Below are positions 59,833 through 64,000 of a stretch of DNA of 64,000 bases, in pieces (position 1 is the first letter of the stretch; each line of letters starts with the position of its first letter). Both the position numbers and the translations under genes were made by a program. The stretch is taken from positions 62,001-126,000 of the forward strand of contig JACVCJ010000006.1 of NCBI GenBank assembly GCA_016742095.1, in the 5' to 3' direction. This DNA is from Bacteroidia bacterium. Lineage in GTDB: Bacteria > Bacteroidota > Bacteroidia > CAIKAF01. The notes beneath the pieces were generated by a model. The model saw only the letters and a program-made list of their open reading frames with translations, had not been told where the DNA came from and did no database searches.

Positions 59833-60912
59833 TTAATCGTTGATGGCATCGTAGATGTAGAGCTGGTTGGCAGTGATCACCTTTTCTCCTTCGGAAAGCC
59901 CGGTGGAAATGTAGGCCAGATCGCCCACCTGGCGGTAGATCTCCACCTGCCGGGTCTCGATGTTGTAACGGTCGCGGAACACCATCACGAAGTATTTGCT
60001 TTTATCGAAAATGAGGGCCGAAGCGGGAATGGTCATCATACGCCGGTCTTCGGTATAGGCGATGCGGATATTGGCCCGCATCTGGGGCTTCAGCAGAAAG
60101 TCCTCGTTGTGCAGTTTTACACGTACTTTCATCGATCTGGTCTCCGGGTCGATGATGTTGAAGATCTTGTCCACTTTGCCGCTGTATACCTTATCGGGAT
60201 AGGTGAGGGTGGTCACGTAGGCATCCACGCCCAGTTTTACCTGGTTGATGTCGGCCTCGTTCACGTTGGCGATGGCCCATACCTCGTCGATCTCGGCAAT
60301 GTCGAAAATGTTGTCGGTACGGTCGCTGCGCAGCAACATATCCTGGTTGATGTTCTTTTCGATGATGAAACCGTTCATGGGTGAGCGCACTTCGTATATA
60401 GATCCGGCCCGTATACTGTAGATGTTGAAGGTCTCTTTCATGCGGTTGAGCTGGGACAGGGCCTTGTCGTACAGGCTGCGGGCCTCCATCACGTCGCGTT
60501 CGGTATTGAGTTTGCCGGCGTACAGTTCCTGGGCGATCTTCCAGTTGTTTTTGGCTACCAGTACATCGTTTTCCGCATCACTGAGTTCTTTTTCGAACCC
60601 CGCGGCCTCGGCGCTGCGTATGGTAGCGAGCAGCTGCCCTTTTTTTACGTAGTCGCCCAGTTCTACATTTACATTCAGCACATTACCACCTACGGCCGGG
60701 TATACCTCGGTAAGCTTGTTGTTATCGGCGGTGATGGAACCGTAGAAGCGCAGTTCGTTACGCAGCTGCTGTGTTTCAGCGGTAGCCGTGGTGGTGGTCT
60801 TGAGCATGCTGTCGCTCAGGACAAAGGTCTTACGGGTTTCGGCCGGGGCCGGTCTTTTGCCGCAGGAGGCCAGGCAGAGCACGCCGGCGCATATATACAG
60901 AATGGGTCTCAT
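59833..60912 (-). CDS. RND periplasmic adaptor lipoprotein, CzcB-like
   Basis: Membrane-fusion subunit linking the RND pump to the outer-membrane channel (359 residues). Lipoprotein leader MRPILYICAGVLCLASC. The lipoyl halves are YPAVGGNVLNVNVELGDYVK with GQLLATIRS and, later, SPMNGFIIEKNINQDMLLRS; between them is a helical hairpin (about 105-170). The C-terminal beta domain ends GLSEGEKVITANQLYIYDAI. One base separates it from the TolC-like gene's stop, 12 bases from the pump gene. Confidence 0.94.
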   Translation of the reverse strand: MRPILYICAGVLCLASCGKRPAPAETRKTFVLSDSMLKTTTTATAETQQLRNELRFYGSITADNNKLTEVYPAVGGNVLNVNVELGDYVKKGQLLATIRSAEAAGFEKELSDAENDVLVAKNNWKIAQELYAGKLNTERDVMEARSLYDKALSQLNRMKETFNIYSIRAGSIYEVRSPMNGFIIEKNINQDMLLRSDRTDNIFDIAEIDEVWAIANVNEADINQVKLGVDAYVTTLTYPDKVYSGKVDKIFNIIDPETRSMKVRVKLHNEDFLLKPQMRANIRIAYTEDRRMMTIPASALIFDKSKYFVMVFRDRYNIETRQVEIYRQVGDLAYISTGLSEGEKVITANQLYIYDAIND

Positions 60913-60913
60913 A

Positions 60914-62173
60914 TCAGAATACAGTGGTATTAGTGAGGGAATTGATGGCTTCGCAGTCGATGATGAAGGTCTTGTAGATCTCGTTGTACTGCAGGATGGC
61001 GCGGTTGTAACTCTCCATAAAATCGGTGAATTCGAGAATGGTGATATTGCGGTTCTGGAAATTGCCCAGCATGCCGTTGTATACTTCGCGTATACCGTAA
61101 TTGTTGTAAATGCCGCCCGCTACCTCAAAATTGCTGCGGGATTCGAGCCATTTGGCGTATTGCGTGGCGATCTCGGTCCTGATCTGCATCCCGAGCTGCT
61201 GTTGTTCGGCGCCGAGCTGTTTCAGCTGTGCCTGTGCCATGCGTACACCGCCTTTATTGTGGTTCCAGAGGGGCAGGGGAATACCGGCCGTAAGGTTCAG
61301 CTGGTTGTTGAAGGCCCCGCCGCGCTGGTCATACGCTGCGCCTATGGTAAGATCGGGCACGCGCAGGGACCGTTGCCATTTCAGGTTCCATTCGCCCGCT
61401 TCGGCGCTTTTGGCGGCGGCCAGGAGATCGGGACGGGAAATAAGCGCGTGGTTCTTCAGGGAGTCGATATTGATGCGGACTACCGAGGTGTAACGGGCAT
61501 GATCGGCACTATCGAGCAGGGGAATGATCTCGGCTTCCGTATTCAGCAGTAGCCGCAGATCGGCCTGCCGGTCCAGGATGGCCTCGCGGATGTTCATGCG
61601 TTCGTTCTTGAGGTCGAGCAGCAGGGTCTGCAGGCGCACCAGGTCCTTGAACGAGATATTGCCGCGTACGGCCTGTGCGGAGTATGCCTGCACCAGAGAA
61701 TCGATCTGTACGATCTGCCGGTCGGTGGTCTCGATCTTCTGCAGGTCGAAATACACCGAATAAAAGCTCTCGCGCAGGCGGAACCGTAAATTTCGCAGCA
61801 GGTCGCTGAATTCCAGTTCGGCCACCTGTACATTGGCTTTGGCCAGTTCCACCTCGTTCTTTTTCTTTTTACCGAGATAGAGCAGCTGCTCGATGGCGAA
61901 TTCTTTCTGCCCGGCATTTCCTATGTCGAATGCTCTTTGGGCATCGGGGTTCCAGGCGTTGAGATTGGCCGAAAAATAGGGATTGGGCCAGGCGCGGGCC
62001 TGTATCACGGCGGCCTGCGACGCTTCAATGTTGTAGCGGGAAGCCAGCAGGAACAGGTTGTTGCGCAGGAACTGTTCTTCGCATCCGGCCAGTGTAAGAC
62101 GCTGCTGGGCAAAAAGTAAGCCCGGACACAGGAAGAGAAACAGGAGAAAACGGCAGGTGATAACTTTTACCAT
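60914..62173 (-). CDS. TolC-family outer-membrane efflux protein, CzcC-like
   Basis: Outer-membrane channel of the metal pump (419 residues). The signal peptide is VKVITCRFLLFLFLCPGLLFA. Two repeats with long helices follow: LFLLASRYNIEASQAAVIQA and PYFSANLNAWNPD in the first, PDLLAAAKSAEAGEWNLKWQ, TIGAAYDQRGGAFNNQL and IPLPLWNHNKGGVRMAQAQL in the second; the latter is a typical CzcC motif. The ATG at 62173 gives the leader. First of the three efflux genes, 74 bases below the histidine kinase. Confidence 0.93.
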   Translation of the reverse strand: MVKVITCRFLLFLFLCPGLLFAQQRLTLAGCEEQFLRNNLFLLASRYNIEASQAAVIQARAWPNPYFSANLNAWNPDAQRAFDIGNAGQKEFAIEQLLYLGKKKKNEVELAKANVQVAELEFSDLLRNLRFRLRESFYSVYFDLQKIETTDRQIVQIDSLVQAYSAQAVRGNISFKDLVRLQTLLLDLKNERMNIREAILDRQADLRLLLNTEAEIIPLLDSADHARYTSVVRINIDSLKNHALISRPDLLAAAKSAEAGEWNLKWQRSLRVPDLTIGAAYDQRGGAFNNQLNLTAGIPLPLWNHNKGGVRMAQAQLKQLGAEQQQLGMQIRTEIATQYAKWLESRSNFEVAGGIYNNYGIREVYNGMLGNFQNRNITILEFTDFMESYNRAILQYNEIYKTFIIDCEAINSLTNTTVF

Positions 62174-62247
62174 GGAAGGGATCTGATTGCCTGGCAAAGG
62201 TCCGGGAGCCGTCTTTAAGTTGCCTTAAAAGCGACCTTAAAAACAGC

Positions 62248-63609
62248 TTAAATTTCGAAAGAAAGTATAAAAACGTGTTCGTTTTCCGATACACTCTGAT
62301 ATTGAATACTGCCCCGGTGTGCCTGCATGATACGCTGTGCGATACGTAAACCGAGTCCGAGCCCCGATTTACCTGCGGCGTTACGGCCCCGGCTGAAGGG
62401 TTCAAAAAGGCGGGCCTGTTCAGCGGCGTCCAGTCCGGCACCTGTATTGCTGAACGATACAAGCAGTTGTCCCGGTTCGCTGTAAATGCGTATACGCACT
62501 TTGTTATCGTCGGAATACAGGCAGGCATTGCGCAGCAGGTTGAGGCATACGATCTCGAGCAGTTCCCGGTTGGCCGGCAGTTCGGGCAGTTTTTCCAGGG
62601 CTTCGTCCAGCTCAAATTCCATGCGGAGATCGGGATAGCTTTTCTGTATCTTTTCGAAAGCGGCAAAAATAATTTCGTCCAGGCGTTCGCGGTCGGGCCA
62701 TTGTACCATGCTGCCGTCGGTACGGGTAAGCAGCAGCAGGGAATGGATCAGGTCGCTGAGCTGGTGTACCTCGCGGTCCAGTTCTTCCAGGAACTGAGCG
62801 TCTCCGGGACTGATGCCGGCTTCGTTCTTTTTATTTCCGATCTGGGCGCTGAGCCTGGCCAGCGGCGTACGCAGCTCGTGCGAGGCATAGGCATTAAAGT
62901 CCTTCTGGTTCTTGTACGACAGCTCGATGCGTTCCATCATCAGGTTAAATTCCCTGGCCAGCTGATTGATCTCGTCGTTCCGGTTGCGGGGTTCGATCTC
63001 CAGGCGGTGATCGAGACTGTTTTCATGAATATGCGTAATTCGTTTCAGGAAATTTTCCAGGGGTTTCAGCAGGCGGCTGCTCAGTTTAAAGGAAATGATC
63101 CATACAATGACCGTAAAAACCACGAAAACGCTCAGCAGCACCAGGCCCAGGAACTGCAGTTTCCGGTTCCCCGATTTGTCCTCCGCCGCGATCAGTGCAT
63201 AGTAATCGCTGTTGTCGGAGTCGTAAAAGAAACCGTATATCTCCAGTTCGCCCTGTTTGCGGTACAGGCTGCCGTGTTCCTTTATGTAACGGAAATCGTC
63301 GATGTCGTAACGGATCACCGCATCGTCCACACTGCTGTATATCAGGTGATAATTGGGATCGAAAATGAGGGTTTTTTCGTTGTACAGCTGGTTGATGGAG
63401 TTCTGGTCCACGATGCGCAGCAGGTGTTTGTCCATCTCCTGTACCCTGGTGAGCAGTATGATCGAGGAAAGGGCTTTTTCGCGCAGGCGGTCCTTGAATT
63501 CCTCCTGCCGGAAACTGGAGAACAAGAGTCCGATGATGACCGTGGACAGGGCAAAAACGACGGTGAACAACAGGCTTATGTACAGCGATATCCGGTTCTT
63601 TAGTGTCAT
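62248..63609 (-). CDS. Sensor histidine kinase of the metal-efflux system
   Basis: A 453-residue inner-membrane kinase. TM1 (SLYISLLFTVVFALSTVIIG) and TM2 (FLGLVLLSVFVVFTVIVWII) border a periplasmic domain of about 120 residues. A HAMP segment follows, then HisKA FNAYASHELRTPLARLSAQI (His near 245), NLLRNACLYSDDNKV (N box), FSNTGAGLDAAEQARLFEPF and SGLGLGLRIAQRIM (G boxes). Its ATG overlaps the stop of the response regulator by one base (TGATG). Likely senses metal stress and controls the adjacent czcCBA-like genes (inference from position). Confidence 0.94.
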   Translation of the reverse strand: MTLKNRISLYISLLFTVVFALSTVIIGLLFSSFRQEEFKDRLREKALSSIILLTRVQEMDKHLLRIVDQNSINQLYNEKTLIFDPNYHLIYSSVDDAVIRYDIDDFRYIKEHGSLYRKQGELEIYGFFYDSDNSDYYALIAAEDKSGNRKLQFLGLVLLSVFVVFTVIVWIISFKLSSRLLKPLENFLKRITHIHENSLDHRLEIEPRNRNDEINQLAREFNLMMERIELSYKNQKDFNAYASHELRTPLARLSAQIGNKKNEAGISPGDAQFLEELDREVHQLSDLIHSLLLLTRTDGSMVQWPDRERLDEIIFAAFEKIQKSYPDLRMEFELDEALEKLPELPANRELLEIVCLNLLRNACLYSDDNKVRIRIYSEPGQLLVSFSNTGAGLDAAEQARLFEPFSRGRNAAGKSGLGLGLRIAQRIMQAHRGSIQYQSVSENEHVFILSFEI

Positions 63610-64000
63610 CAGTCGCCCTGTTTTAAATAATAGCCGTACCCCGTACGCGTCTGGATCAGCTTTTCGCTGTGCCGGCTGTCGATCTTTTTGCGCAGGAAAT
63701 TGATGTACACCTCGATGGTATTCGGACTGGTAAGCACGTTATCGTCCCAGAGGTCTTCCGCGATGTTCTGCTTGGATACCACGCGTCCCTTTGCCCGCGC
63801 CAGGATCAGCAGCAGGCGGTATTCCTTCGGGGTCAGACTGATCCGTTCTCCGGCCCGTGTCACCGTACTTTCGGAGACGTTTATACGAAGATCGCCCACT
63901 TCGATGAGCTCAGCCATTTCCACGGAGTTTTCCCGGCGGCGCAGCAGGGCGGTCACCCGCATAAAAAGTTCGTCGAAATGAAAGGGCTTCACCAGGTAAT
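63609..64000 (-). CDS. OmpR-family response regulator (5' end cut by window edge)
   Basis: About 130 C-terminal residues are visible. The end of the receiver domain is YLVKPFHFDELFMRVTALLR, with the conserved Lys-Pro. After a linker, the winged-helix DNA-binding domain has DLRINVSESTVTRAGERISL, TPKEYRLLLILARAKGRVVS and TIEVYINFLRKKIDS (recognition helix), ending TRTGYGYYL. The CusR/CopR-like type fits a metal-responsive regulator of the efflux operon downstream. Confidence 0.95.
   Translation of the reverse strand, partial: YLVKPFHFDELFMRVTALLRRRENSVEMAELIEVGDLRINVSESTVTRAGERISLTPKEYRLLLILARAKGRVVSKQNIAEDLWDDNVLTSPNTIEVYINFLRKKIDSRHSEKLIQTRTGYGYYLKQGD

Overview
The window is a stretch of a Bacteroidota chromosome, most like the Chitinophagia/Sphingobacteriia side of the phylum (an inference from gene content, not a phylogeny). 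The signs are a SusC-like TonB-dependent receptor, two proteins with type IX secretion C-terminal domains (one gliding-motility type), many lipoproteins, and repeated promoters of the Bacteroidota form TTTG-N19/20-TAnnTTTG. Most of the DNA is moderately GC-rich housekeeping sequence. The clear exception is an AT-rich island at about 20.68-22.52 kb.

Layout. 1-4.8 kb: truncated TonB receptor, an envelope protein, a degenerate receiver protein and a pirin. 4.9-9.3 kb: ychF, pyrG with a small lipoprotein, and a Clp-fold protease overlapping a small gene. 9.5 kb: SRP RNA. 9.6-14.7 kb: a GT39-like glycosyltransferase and several envelope genes of unknown role. 14.8-20.5 kb: a redox/electrophile group (frnE-like, qorB-like, a divergent HxlR regulator with a palindromic operator, a membrane amidohydrolase, GyrI-like, OsmC and pirin genes). 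20.5-22.7 kb: an AT-rich insertion carrying one frameshifted AAA+ ATPase gene, flanked by 171-bp direct repeats of the 3' end of the neighbouring SNF2 helicase gene. 22.5-29 kb: SNF2 helicase, M61 peptidase, and a CLC-F fluoride exporter under a fluoride riboswitch. 29-36.6 kb: lipid kinase, beta-lactamase-family hydrolase, histidine kinase, DUF1015 and PLP-binding protein. 36.6-42 kb: a giant type IX-secreted protein, ybaB and a DinB-like gene. 42-50 kb: efp, ferritin-lpxB, rnz, a type IX-secreted protein, STAS, pyrR-pyrB and rpsA. 50.5-56.7 kb: hutU, RNase P RNA, a lipoprotein related to PEP synthase, prmC and ribD. 56.7-64 kb: a CzcCBA-type metal efflux operon preceded by a two-component system that runs off the window.

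The most unusual part is the 20.5-22.7 kb island. It keeps the helicase gene intact by supplying or retaining a complete 3' end, and leaves a second complete 3' end on its far side. Seven of the nine differences between the two copies are synonymous, so the copies diverged while both were still coding, which points to import from a related genome rather than a local duplication. The cargo is a single ATPase gene with Walker A, Walker B, sensor-2-like and winged-helix-like parts, driven by a good host-type promoter but broken by one extra T just before the Walker B acidic pair. Other notable points are the fluoride riboswitch/CLC-F pair, three near-identical hairpins inside RNase P RNA, an elongation factor P with Asn where Lys is usual, and the HxlR/qorB operator.
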